Shown one piece after another: positions 24,637 through 32,344 of a stretch of DNA of 64,000 bases. Source of the DNA: Desulfarculus sp. Its GTDB lineage: Bacteria; Desulfobacterota; Desulfarculia; Desulfarculales; Desulfarculaceae. Position numbers and translations under genes: made by a program. The notes beneath the pieces were generated by a model, which was not told where the DNA came from, did not search any database, and saw only the letters and a program-made list of their open reading frames with translations. The stretch lies in the NCBI GenBank assembly GCA_003605055.1, contig QZKP01000012.1, forward strand, positions 62,001-126,000, written 5' to 3'. Every line of letters starts with the position of its first letter. Position 1 is the stretch's first letter.

Positions 24637-24848
24637 ATTTTGGCTCCCAAGCTGATTTTGGCATCCTGCGCCGAGCGCGTGGCCGTATCCAACGAACAGA
24701 CGATGAGTTGCAGGCCAAGGTAGACTAGGTCCACCTCCGCCACGGAAATAGTGAGTTCGCCCATGATGACGGCGCCCTTGTGCAGGATGCGGTCCAGGAC
24801 CTCGCACAGGGATAGATGCTCTTGGTCGTGGTAGGCCGATTCACTCAT
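24633..24848 (-). CDS. Gas vesicle protein, GvpA/J/S family
   Basis: A 71-residue protein with the GvpA core LCEVLDRILHKGAVIMGEL and VAEVDLVYLGLQLIVCSLDT. It differs from the main GvpA by its terminal sequences and lacks a long tail. Together with the gene at 23920 it brings the GvpA-family count to three in this cluster. It is translationally coupled to gvpK. Confidence 0.85.
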   Translation of the reverse strand: MSESAYHDQEHLSLCEVLDRILHKGAVIMGELTISVAEVDLVYLGLQLIVCSLDTATRSAQDAKISLGAKI

Positions 24849-24930
24849 GTCACGCAAGCCGTTTCATTTCCGTCGAGGTGGCTCCTGGGTTGGCCCACGC
24901 GGCCGGCCGTTCTAGCGAGTCCGGCGCTGG

Positions 24931-25197
24931 CTAATCCCGCTCGGATGACTCTTCATCCCCACTGTTGCCTTCGCGTTGATTTATCTCCTCCAACCGATCC
25001 AATATCTCTGCCTCCTTTTGGTCGAACTCCTCATCGCTGATGTTCCCGCTCTCCAGCAACAGGTACAACTCGCTCAACTGGGCGGTAAGGTTCTCGGCCT
25101 CGCTGGCCATCTCCTGCTCGGCCGCGTTGTGTATTTCGCGGAAGATCCACAACAGGCCGCGGAAGGGGGCCATCAGGAGGTCGTCTATCAGCAACAT
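24931..25197 (-). CDS. gvpG: Gas vesicle protein GvpG
   Basis: An 88-residue protein with the GvpG start LLIDDLLMAPFRGLLWIFRE and an acidic coiled-coil tail (LYLLLESGNISDEEFDQKEA). GvpG is a small essential assembly factor, often next to gvpF/L, as here (28 bases from the F/L gene). The length is normal for the family. Confidence 0.88.
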   Translation of the reverse strand: MLLIDDLLMAPFRGLLWIFREIHNAAEQEMASEAENLTAQLSELYLLLESGNISDEEFDQKEAEILDRLEEINQREGNSGDEESSERD

Positions 25198-25225
25198 GGT
25201 AAAATGACTTTCCTGCCTTTGTTCA

Positions 25226-25984
25226 TTACAAATCCAAGTCTATATCCACAAAATTATGTGGCGCCCAGGGTCCGTTGTAGTCAAAGGCGTAGTTGTTGTC
25301 GAAAGCGCCAGCCGCCTTGAACACTCCCTTTTCGAATTCGGGCTGAGCCTGGCGTTCTACCAGGCAGGCCAGATTGGCCACCACCCGCTCGTCGCGCGGG
25401 TTGTTGACCTTGATTTCATGGCAATAGGGGCTGAGCATCTCCAAGACGGCGTCGGTGTGCTCTTCACGGTCCTCGCTCAGGATCCGGTCGAAGGTGCGCC
25501 CCACCTCGATCATGTCTTCCTGGCTGGGTTCGCGGTTGGTTACGAAGTAGCGGTCGCGCACGCTCCTTAGCTCGGAACGGGTATTGACGAAGTACTCGAA
25601 AATGTTGGGTACGTCCCAGGTGATCCGCACCCCCATCTCTACCTTGTCGGCCACGCGCCTCAGCTCGTTTAGAAAGACCTTCTGGTTTTCGGAGAGGATT
25701 TTTTGGATGGCTCCGGGGCCGTCGGCGATTATGCCAAAGGCCATGGGCAGCGGCGTGGTGTCGGCCATCAATGCCTTGAGCACTGCCTGGTGGGCCGCCA
25801 GGTTCCGCCTTTCCGGCCGGATTTTCCGGTTGGGCAGGTCGCTGACAACGGCGGACACTTTGCCGTCGCTCACGCAGTAGACCCGGCCGCTGCCCACGCC
25901 GATGGTGCCCAGCTCCCGCTCCCCGGCGTCGGCCACGATGGCGTAGAGATAGCGTCCGTCTGTTCCTTGGGATCTATCGTCCAT
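25226..25984 (-). CDS. Gas vesicle protein GvpF/L family
   Basis: A 252-residue protein from ATG 25984 (further in-frame sequence upstream to 26113 has no ribosome site and is rejected). GvpF/L features: an N-terminal YLYAIVADAGERELG strand, a middle KKLR-type helical domain with HQAVLKALMADTTPLPMAFG, and the terminal GPWAPHNFVDI, the counterpart of GPWPPYSF. GvpF/L binds GvpA and acts in nucleation of vesicles. This is one of three such proteins in the cluster. Confidence 0.85.
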   Translation of the reverse strand: MDDRSQGTDGRYLYAIVADAGERELGTIGVGSGRVYCVSDGKVSAVVSDLPNRKIRPERRNLAAHQAVLKALMADTTPLPMAFGIIADGPGAIQKILSENQKVFLNELRRVADKVEMGVRITWDVPNIFEYFVNTRSELRSVRDRYFVTNREPSQEDMIEVGRTFDRILSEDREEHTDAVLEMLSPYCHEIKVNNPRDERVVANLACLVERQAQPEFEKGVFKAAGAFDNNYAFDYNGPWAPHNFVDIDLDL

Positions 25985-26341
25985 GGGCCCCAATCCTTCC
26001 TGATCAAAAGCGGAGTGATTGAGTGCGCCCGGGGATGCTTCCCCGGCGGAAAGGCCGGCGCTCGGACAAAACCCGCATCCCCAGGGGAAGCCGGAAAGCC
26101 TTGCCCAGGCCAACCAGCCTTCGCACTTGTCGCTGGGTCAGTTTCTGGTCGGCCAGGTCCCTGCGAGCTCGATCCCAAAGGAGGGTCCAAAAGCTGGTTC
26201 CGGTTCGCAGGGACGCACACCCTTTGATATTTCCGCGCCGGCGGATGTGATCCGCTGTCTTGATCCGCAACAAGGTCCGCCTCACTCTGGCCTGGCCCGC
26301 AGGCCGCCCTGGTTGGCGTCGGTTGTGGAAGCGCCGCCGCC
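25985..26341 (-). other. Gap in the gvp cluster; possible extra small gene
   Basis: A 357-base stretch separates the GvpF/L gene and the small helical protein gene. A 113-residue minus-strand frame starting with TTG (26345) and ending at 26004 occupies it, with a mixed Arg-rich N-terminus and a plausible helical segment (ARRDLADQKLTQRQVRRLVG). An opposing frame on the plus strand also fits. Codon use does not clearly favour coding, so it is recorded as uncertain. Confidence 0.3.
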
Positions 26342-26686
26342 TCAATACCTTACCTTGAAAATCGGGGCCTTATCCGTGGCTCCCCTGGAGGATGCCTCGC
26401 CTTGCGGCTGGGCAGACCTCTGTCTGGCCGCGGCGGTTTGGGTCACATGCCCATAAACGGCCACCAGCTCGGCCTCTTCGGCCTCGATCTCTCTAAATCG
26501 TTGTTCTATGAGGCCCACCCGGTGCAGGGCGCTGTCGCGTTCCTTGCCCTTGCGCGCCTTTTCCATCTCCAGGCAGGAGATGCGCATGAAGGCCCGGTAG
26601 GGCTCGGACAGGGGGCTGACCCGCCCGCTGTGGGTTTTGATGTCCTGCACGCCCCGCAGGCTGGTCTTGGGTCTGGTCATGGCCAT
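26342..26686 (-). CDS. Small helical protein of the gas-vesicle cluster
   Basis: A 114-residue protein, largely helical and charged (SCLEMEKARKGKERDSALHR, IEQRFREIEAEEAELVAVYG). No recognised family; it might be a cluster-specific vesicle accessory. It starts at ATG 26686 behind AAAGGAAAGG. It lies 14 bases downstream of gvpN in the transcript, so it belongs to the same operon. Confidence 0.6.
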   Translation of the reverse strand: MAMTRPKTSLRGVQDIKTHSGRVSPLSEPYRAFMRISCLEMEKARKGKERDSALHRVGLIEQRFREIEAEEAELVAVYGHVTQTAAARQRSAQPQGEASSRGATDKAPIFKVRY

Positions 26687-26700
26687 ATGCCTTTCCTTTA

Positions 26701-27696
26701 TTAATGGCTCGCCGTCTCCTTGAAGTCCTCTCGTCCCCTGCCGCAGATGTTTTGAAATGCCTCGTTGATCTTCTCGTTCATGAGGGAAAGGCCTTCGCGG
26801 GTGACCTTGGCGGTGTCGGTGTTCAGCACATCCCGGCAGACCCAGGCGAAGCGAGGATCATCCAGGGTGGCCCCGACCTCCAGGTGGGCCAGGATGCGGG
26901 CGATGGCGATAGTGGCGCGGATGGTGGGGCGGTGGTTCCGCACCCCCACTCCCCTGAGTTCCCGCACCAGATCCACTATCACTTCGGCGTCCTGGCGGGG
27001 AATCCCGGATTTGCGTATGGCCACCGCCACCTCTGTCTCACGGTCGAAATGGCCCAGGGTGATGGTGATGAGGCGGTCCAGCAGGGCGTCCTGGGTCTTG
27101 TGCACACCCGCGTATTCCTCGGGGTTGGAGGTGAAGATAGCCCGGAACTCGGGGTGAACCTGGAGGTATCCCTCCCCGGCCCGGCGCAGCTTGGGCAGAT
27201 TGAGGATTTTCTCCTCCAAGACGCTTAGCAGGGCGTTGTTGGCCTCGGGGCGGGAGCGGGTGAATTCATCGTAGACCAGAGTGTAGCCTTCGCTGCAGGC
27301 GGTGGTGAGGCGGTTGTCCTCCCAAATGGTGTGCATGCTTTCCTCGGTCCGCAGAACCGAGTGGATGTAATTGTCCACCAGCCTGGACTTGCGATAGCCG
27401 GAGTCGCGCCCCACCAGGTCCGAGCCGGCGAACTCATCATCTCCGTGTACGAGCACCACGGGCCGGCCCAGTTGGGCGGCTACGTGAAAAGCCAGGGTGG
27501 TTTTGCCGGTGCCCGCCGGCCCCGCGAAGTGGACAGGATAACCAACCTTCAGATAGGCCAACGCTCTTTGGGTGAGGTCATTCACATAGGAGCTGGTGAC
27601 GAACTCGTCGCTGGCCTCGGGCTGAACGCTGTCGCCGGGGATGTCGGCCCGCACCGTGGCATGGGAAAGGGTTTTCAAGCCCGCGTGTTCGCTCAT
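26701..27696 (-). CDS. gvpN: Gas vesicle AAA+ ATPase GvpN
   Basis: A 331-residue MoxR/GvpN-type AAA+ protein. Walker A is GPAGTGKT (about residues 59-66), Walker B YTLVYDEFTRSRPE, sensor region AIFTSNPEEYAGVHKTQDAL. GvpN proteins are thought to power a step in vesicle assembly or widening, together with GvpO-like partners. The length is normal. It follows the GvpC-like gene in the transcript. Confidence 0.9.
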   Translation of the reverse strand: MSEHAGLKTLSHATVRADIPGDSVQPEASDEFVTSSYVNDLTQRALAYLKVGYPVHFAGPAGTGKTTLAFHVAAQLGRPVVLVHGDDEFAGSDLVGRDSGYRKSRLVDNYIHSVLRTEESMHTIWEDNRLTTACSEGYTLVYDEFTRSRPEANNALLSVLEEKILNLPKLRRAGEGYLQVHPEFRAIFTSNPEEYAGVHKTQDALLDRLITITLGHFDRETEVAVAIRKSGIPRQDAEVIVDLVRELRGVGVRNHRPTIRATIAIARILAHLEVGATLDDPRFAWVCRDVLNTDTAKVTREGLSLMNEKINEAFQNICGRGREDFKETASH

Positions 27697-27820
27697 TTCT
27701 CTTTTCCTTTTGCCGGCAAGGAGGCCACCTGGGACGTCTCCCGGGAGCTGCGGGGCCGGGGAGAGCGGCTTGCCATGGCCGTGGGCCCTTTGGCTCCAGG
27801 CCGGCCCCGGGGTAACATAA

Positions 27821-28972
27821 CTAAATTAGTTTCTTGGCCTGCTTTATCCAATTCTCCACGTTGGCGTTCCTGGCCGCCTGGTCCAGGATTTCGCGCAGCT
27901 TGGCGGGATCGCTTTTAGCGAGCTTGGCGTAGGTGTCGATGCCGGCCAGGTAAAGCTTGCTCTGTAGGCGGGGCCCGATGCCCTTGATCACCGTTAGCTG
28001 GTCCAGGTGGAGCGCGCCAGGCTCACCGGTCTGGAACTTTTTCTCAGCCTGGGCGGGCTTTTCTTTCTCAAGCTCGGGCCTGGGTGGCTTCGCCAGAGGG
28101 GCCGTGGCCTTGCGGCCCTGCCAGGACGCCTTGGCACCTTCCAGGTCATCGGAGAATTCGCGCCGCATGATCCCCACCGCGGCCTTCAGTTCCTTCACGT
28201 AGAGCTTGATGTCTTCCTCGAAGGGCCTTAGCTGATCCATTATCTCCTGGGCCCTGCGGCGTCGGTCCTGGGCAAACCGGGCCTGCTGGTCGGTCACCTC
28301 GGTTCGTAGTCCCGAGACGAACCTTTGGCGGGAGCCGCGGTCTTCAGCAGCCGTTTTCTTCTGGCCCCGCCGGAGGCCGTCCATCATGTCAGCCACTTGG
28401 TCCATGAATTGGTTTACGAAGGCCACTTGGTCGGCCAAAAAGGAAAGCCGCTCCTTGCGCGAGCTCCGGGCGGCCCTGGCTTGGGCTTTGCGTATGGCCG
28501 CCAATAAGTCGTCGGTCTCCTTCTGCAGGGCGGCGGCGTCGCTCTTGAGTCCGTCACAAAAAGCGCCCAACTCGGTCTGGATCTCCGCGGACATGCTGGT
28601 TCGGGCATCCAAGAAGCCATCCAGCATGGTGGTAACCGTGCCCGCCAGGTCGGTTATGAAGGCGTTGCGTTCGGTCCTCTGGTCGCGGGCCATCTCGCCG
28701 TGGGTCTGCCGCAGGGCCTGCCGCATGTCCGCGCTCTGTTCCTTCAGCTCCGCTACCCGATCCTTGATTTTTTCAACCGCATCTTCCAGCGTGACCTTCA
28801 TGTCCGCGGCCATATTTTCACGGGCCTTGCTGAAGTCGGCCCGCATCTCCACGGTGACTTCCCGCAGATTGGCCACGGCGTCTTTCACGCCCGCCAGGAA
28901 GTCCGCCCGCTTTCCCCGTCCTGCGATTATTTCATCGCGCAACCGGGTCATGTCCTCAGTCATCCGGCCCAT
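27821..28972 (-). CDS. GvpC-like coiled-coil protein with C-terminal helix-hairpin-helix domain
   Basis: A 383-residue protein from ATG 28972 (AGGAG seven bases upstream). Residues 1-280 are an almost continuous helix in which a Phe-based motif (FLAGV, FITDL, FCDGL, FLADQ, FVSGL) recurs at residues 25, 105, 138, 178 and 218, giving spacings of 33, 40 and 40 residues between the last four. This recalls the repeats with which GvpC lies on the vesicle shell. After a Pro/Lys linker, residues 334-370 form a helix-hairpin-helix domain (LTVIKGIGPRLQSKLY). The gene follows gvpA and precedes gvpN, the place of gvpC. The GvpC call is inferred from repeat pattern and position. Confidence 0.6.
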   Translation of the reverse strand: MGRMTEDMTRLRDEIIAGRGKRADFLAGVKDAVANLREVTVEMRADFSKARENMAADMKVTLEDAVEKIKDRVAELKEQSADMRQALRQTHGEMARDQRTERNAFITDLAGTVTTMLDGFLDARTSMSAEIQTELGAFCDGLKSDAAALQKETDDLLAAIRKAQARAARSSRKERLSFLADQVAFVNQFMDQVADMMDGLRRGQKKTAAEDRGSRQRFVSGLRTEVTDQQARFAQDRRRRAQEIMDQLRPFEEDIKLYVKELKAAVGIMRREFSDDLEGAKASWQGRKATAPLAKPPRPELEKEKPAQAEKKFQTGEPGALHLDQLTVIKGIGPRLQSKLYLAGIDTYAKLAKSDPAKLREILDQAARNANVENWIKQAKKLI

Positions 28973-29041
28973 GTGCCTTCTCCTTTGACTTGCGCCCATC
29001 TTCCCGGCGTCGGTTCACCACGCCGAGCTACGCGGTGATGG

Positions 29042-29096
29042 GAATTGAGCTTCCGCGGGGGGCCGTGGAAGACAAGCCCCCCACGGAGCTCAATTC
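29042..29096 (-). promoter_or_regulatory. Stem-loop between gvpA and the gvpC-like gene
   Basis: GAATTGAGCT (29042-29051) pairs with AGCTCAATTC (29087-29096), and inside it CCGCGGGGGGC pairs with GCCCCCCACGG with one mismatch, beginning 18 bases after the gvpA stop. There is no T tract on the minus strand, so it is not a classic terminator. It may stabilise the gvpA message or partly block read-through, keeping GvpA in excess. Confidence 0.6.
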
Positions 29097-29114
29097 TGGC
29101 CCATTGCCTTTGAC

Positions 29115-29333
29115 CTACGCCGGGGCGGCGGCGGTCGCGGTCAGGCCGATGGCCTCGGCGTACTTCAGATAGGTTTCGACCGAAGCGATCACCACCCTAG
29201 CCTCCACGGACAGCAGCTCGATGCCCACCAGGGACACCTTGGCCCAGGCGTCGATGACGATGCCCTTGTCCAAAATCCGATCCACAACCTCCGCCAGGCT
29301 GGAAGAGTCTGTGGTCTTCTGCACCTTTGCCAT
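29115..29333 (-). CDS. gvpA: Main gas vesicle structural protein GvpA
   Basis: A 72-residue protein of the usual GvpA length. It carries the conserved core [20 protein letters not shown] and [20 protein letters not shown], then [12 protein letters not shown]. GvpA builds the ribs of the gas-filled shell. It is preceded by an ideal ribosome site (GGAGG, 6-base spacing) and by a sigma-54 promoter (29398-29413), marking it as the highly expressed head gene of the structural operon. Confidence 0.95.
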   Translation of the reverse strand: MAKVQKTTDSSSLAEVVDRILDKGIVIDAWAKVSLVGIELLSVEARVVIASVETYLKYAEAIGLTATAAAPA

Positions 29334-29397
29334 GAAAAACCTCCTTCTTTCGGGTTGATCCTAAACCAGCGCCGGTTTCCGGTATGTCCCCTGACAT

Positions 29398-29413
29398 TGC
29401 CAGAGACGTGCCA
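29398..29413 (-). promoter_or_regulatory. Sigma-54 (-24/-12) promoter of gvpA
   Basis: On the minus strand TGGCACG-TCTC-TGGCA fits the consensus TGGCACG-N4-TTGCW with one mismatch, and the invariant GG and GC dinucleotides are at the right spacing. It lies about 65 bases upstream of the gvpA start, giving a 5' leader of roughly 55 bases. Confidence 0.8.
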
Positions 29414-29504
29414 ACCGGACCGCTGGTCGGTGAAAAATATGATCTAATTGTTATGACTGAAGAATATTAGATCTGGCGTAGACGGATGCGATTGGCGGAA
29501 GCAG

Positions 29505-29540
29505 CATTCCTATGGAAGCTGCACCCATTCCTAGGGAAGC
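29505..29540 (-). promoter_or_regulatory. Paired upstream activator boxes for the sigma-54 promoter
   Basis: Two near-identical boxes, CATTCCTATGGAAGC (29505-29519) and CATTCCTAGGGAAGC (29526-29540), are each an imperfect palindrome (TTCC..GGAA) and are 21 bp apart, that is two helical turns. They lie about 90-130 bp upstream of the -24 element, the normal location for NtrC-type enhancer sites. The likely protein is the response regulator encoded at 35801-37222. Confidence 0.65.
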
Positions 29541-29605
29541 CATGCCATAGTAAAGCAATCCTCTCCCCAACATAAAACCCCGGTGGAACCACAACCGGAA
29601 GCCAT

Positions 29606-29971
29606 CTAGGGCAAGGACCTCAAAATGTCCTCGTTTTTGAAGGGCTTGCTGATGAAATCAGCGATTATCTTTTCGGACAGGGCCTTTTGCACCGCATCGT
29701 CGTCTTTGTAGAAGTAGCCGGAAACCACCACGATGCGCAGGCCGGAGGCCAGTTCGCGCAGGCGGCCGGCCAACTCCAGGCCTTCCATGTCGGGCAGCTT
29801 TGCATCCACGAAGGCCAAGGCCGGATTATGGGCCTCGGCCAGGCGAAGGGCTTCCTGGCCGCTCAAGGCCTTGATTACCCGCCGGCCGGTTTTGCGCAAG
29901 ATGTGTTCCAGGGCCCAGCACATTTCCGGTTCGTCGTCCACGATGAGGATCAATTGATCATCTTTTCCCAT
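29606..29971 (-). CDS. Single-domain response regulator (receiver)
   Basis: A 121-residue CheY-like receiver: acidic pocket IVDDEPE, phospho-acceptor Asp in ALAFVDAKLPDMEG (about residue 56), Thr/Ser switch in IVVVSGYF, Lys in ISKPFKNED. No output domain. It is read just after the PAS kinase gene (77 bases) and just before gvpA, so it may relay a signal within the vesicle circuit. Confidence 0.85.
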   Translation of the reverse strand: MGKDDQLILIVDDEPEMCWALEHILRKTGRRVIKALSGQEALRLAEAHNPALAFVDAKLPDMEGLELAGRLRELASGLRIVVVSGYFYKDDDAVQKALSEKIIADFISKPFKNEDILRSLP

Positions 29972-30047
29972 GGGTCGAGCCTCCAGCGGGTGGCGGCCTG
30001 AAGCGCCGCGGGGCAGGCTGTGCGGCCACCGCGCATCTAGGGCTGGT

Positions 30048-31580
30048 TCACAATCCGGTGGAGCGTCTCTCCTTGCGGGACATGATCACCGGCAATCGCA
30101 CCCAAAAGGAGCATCCCTGCCCCGGCGCGCTCTCCACCTCGATAGAGCCGAAGTGCTGCTTGATGATGCTGTAGGAAATCGACAGGCCCAGGCCGGTGCC
30201 TTGGCCCACCGGCGAGGTGGTGTAAAAGGGATCGAAGATTTTGTCGATCTCCCCCGGGGAAATGCCCTTGCCGGTGTCGGTCACGCCAACTCGCACTTCC
30301 CGCTTTCCCAGGCTCTCCACCGAGACTTCCATTACCCCTCCCCCGGGCATGGCGTTGATGGCGTTCAGGAAAAGGTTCATGAACACCTGCTGCAAAAGGC
30401 TGCCCACGCCGCTGACCAAGACCTGCTCCTGGGGGAAATTGGTAGTTGTGGTCACCTTTTGAAGGCGGGCCTGGTTGGCCACCAGGGACAGGGTTTCCTT
30501 TATCGTGGAAACCAGGTCCACCAACTCCACGGCCGCCTTTTCCTTGGGCCGCGCGAACCGGAGCAGGTTCTCGATTATCTCGGAAGCCTTGCGTATGCCC
30601 CTGTAGATTTTTTCGGAGCACTCTCGGCGAAGGACTGGCTCCAGATCATCCTCCATGAGGAACTGAGCGGCGGAGGAGCAGACCGCCAAGGGGTTTCTGA
30701 TCTCGTGGGCGATGCCGCCGGCCATGACCCCCAAGGCGGCCAGCTTCTGGGATTGCAGTATCTGCATCTCGAACTTGCGGCGTTCGCTTAAATCCCGGCC
30801 CACGGCCACCACTCCCACGACCTTGGACAAGGCATCCTTCATGGGGGAAAGGACCCAGGAAACCGAAACCCTGGCTCCCTGCTTGGTGAGCAGGTCCCAT
30901 TCCGCCATGTGATAGTTGCCGCCTTTCTTTTGCATATCCAGGGCGCGGGTCACTTCCTCCCTGATGTCCGGGGCGCAATAGCTGGAAAAAAGCTCGCCTT
31001 GAATCTCCCGCAAGGCATAGCCGGACACCCTTTCGGCGGCGGTGTTCCAGGTCAGAATCCCGCCATTTATGTCCATGGACAGCACAATGTCGCTGGCGCT
31101 CTCCACCACGCTGGAGAGGTGCCGCTCCACCCGGCGCACCTCCTCGCTCAGCCGAACCTGTTCGGTGATGTCCTCCATGAGCAACATGACGTTGTACACT
31201 TCTCCCTCACGGGAAAAGGGCATGATCCGGTAATAGTAGTAACGCATGGGCACGCCCGGAACCCGGTAGGTCAGGCGCTCGCCGTCGGTGGGCTGGTTGC
31301 TATCAAAGACCTGCTGAATTCGGCCGATTATGTCCAGATTGTCCAAGATGACAGCCGGGAATATCTCCTCCAGCCGGCGGCCGATGGTTCCCTCGGCGGG
31401 ACGCCGGCTTTTCTCCAGGAAGTTGCGGTTGGCCGAGACCACCCGTAAGCTCCGGTCAATCAAGAGTATGGAAGAAGGAATGGCCTCCAGGAGCAGGTGG
31501 TAGAGCATCTCATAGTAGCTTTCCACTTCCTGAGGTTTGTGGCCGTTCGGGTTGGTGATCACCGGCCAGGCCCTTTTCAT
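30048..31580 (-). CDS. PAS-domain sensor histidine kinase
   Basis: A 510-residue soluble kinase. Two PAS domains (about residues 25-145 and 155-270), then an H-box with GGIAHEIRNPLAVCS, an N-box region MNLFLNAINAMPGGG, G1 DTGKGISPGEIDK and G2 GQGTGLGLSISYSI. The form is that of NtrB-like kinases that pair with sigma-54 activators, so the NtrC-type regulator at 35801 is the natural partner. Its start overlaps the stop of the GvpF/L gene upstream. Confidence 0.88.
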   Translation of the reverse strand: MKRAWPVITNPNGHKPQEVESYYEMLYHLLLEAIPSSILLIDRSLRVVSANRNFLEKSRRPAEGTIGRRLEEIFPAVILDNLDIIGRIQQVFDSNQPTDGERLTYRVPGVPMRYYYYRIMPFSREGEVYNVMLLMEDITEQVRLSEEVRRVERHLSSVVESASDIVLSMDINGGILTWNTAAERVSGYALREIQGELFSSYCAPDIREEVTRALDMQKKGGNYHMAEWDLLTKQGARVSVSWVLSPMKDALSKVVGVVAVGRDLSERRKFEMQILQSQKLAALGVMAGGIAHEIRNPLAVCSSAAQFLMEDDLEPVLRRECSEKIYRGIRKASEIIENLLRFARPKEKAAVELVDLVSTIKETLSLVANQARLQKVTTTTNFPQEQVLVSGVGSLLQQVFMNLFLNAINAMPGGGVMEVSVESLGKREVRVGVTDTGKGISPGEIDKIFDPFYTTSPVGQGTGLGLSISYSIIKQHFGSIEVESAPGQGCSFWVRLPVIMSRKERRSTGL

Positions 31581-32344
31581 CGCCCGTAATCCTGCGAAGG
31601 AGCTGCGAAGCTGTAGGGGGGCCAGGGCCCGCTGAGCAGCAGCTTGACGTTCTCCTCACGTGAATACGCTGCGAAGGTCAGGCGAAAGGCTCCTACCCAA
31701 GGCCGGGGAACCAGGAAATACATGGATAGTAGTTGGTGGTCGTCTTCGGCCCCCTGGGCCGGGACCGGCCCCTGGCTCAGGGAGCGGACGAACAAACCGG
31801 CCAGGGCGGCCCGGCACCGGCTGGGCCAATCGCCGCCCGCCCGGCCCTGCTGGGCCCCCCGCTCGTGGTTCCCGCGCCGGGCGGAGAGGTAGGCCAGACC
31901 CGGATGCTCCGAGGCCTTGGCCCGGGCCGCGCAGGCCAGGCGCGAGGGAGGGGCCTTTGGCTGGGAGGCCGCTTCCTCCTTGGTCCCGGCGGGCAACAGG
32001 GCCCGGACGCCCATTTCCACGCACCCGGCCAACTCGGCCAGGAGCGGCTGGAAACGACCGCGCCCCGCTTCCAGGAGGGTGAGGACCTGGTCCCGGTCCC
32101 GGCACAGGCAACCATAGCGCAGGGGAATGACCGTGCGCTGGGCATGGAACGCCGCCACCACCTTGCCGTAAGCCAACAGATCCTCCACCGGGGCCGCGGA
32201 GCGGGGCCTATCCATCCAGGAAAGCGCGGCGCCCAAGCCGGCGCGGCCTGTCACCTCCACCTTGCCTCCTGCCACCCCGGGCGGGGTTTGGGGAGGCGGG
32301 GGGGCTTGACCGGCGAACAGGCAATAGAGCAGGCAGGTCATCAT
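31577..32344 (-). CDS. Gas vesicle protein GvpF/L family
   Basis: A 255-residue protein from ATG 32344, coupled to the upstream GvpF/L gene through ATGATGA. It has the C-terminal GvpF/L signature GPWPPYSFAA and the central HAQRTVIPLRYGCLCRDRDQ segment. The N-terminal start (MMTCLLYCLFAGQ) replaces the usual YLYAIV strand. It is the second of two tandem F/L genes. Confidence 0.8.
   Translation of the reverse strand: MMTCLLYCLFAGQAPPPPQTPPGVAGGKVEVTGRAGLGAALSWMDRPRSAAPVEDLLAYGKVVAAFHAQRTVIPLRYGCLCRDRDQVLTLLEAGRGRFQPLLAELAGCVEMGVRALLPAGTKEEAASQPKAPPSRLACAARAKASEHPGLAYLSARRGNHERGAQQGRAGGDWPSRCRAALAGLFVRSLSQGPVPAQGAEDDHQLLSMYFLVPRPWVGAFRLTFAAYSREENVKLLLSGPWPPYSFAAPSQDYGR

Noticed and set aside
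26019-26456. Plus-strand open frame of 145 codons in the gvp cluster
   Set aside because: Opposes a packed minus-strand operon and overlaps the real gene at 26342; no ribosome site.
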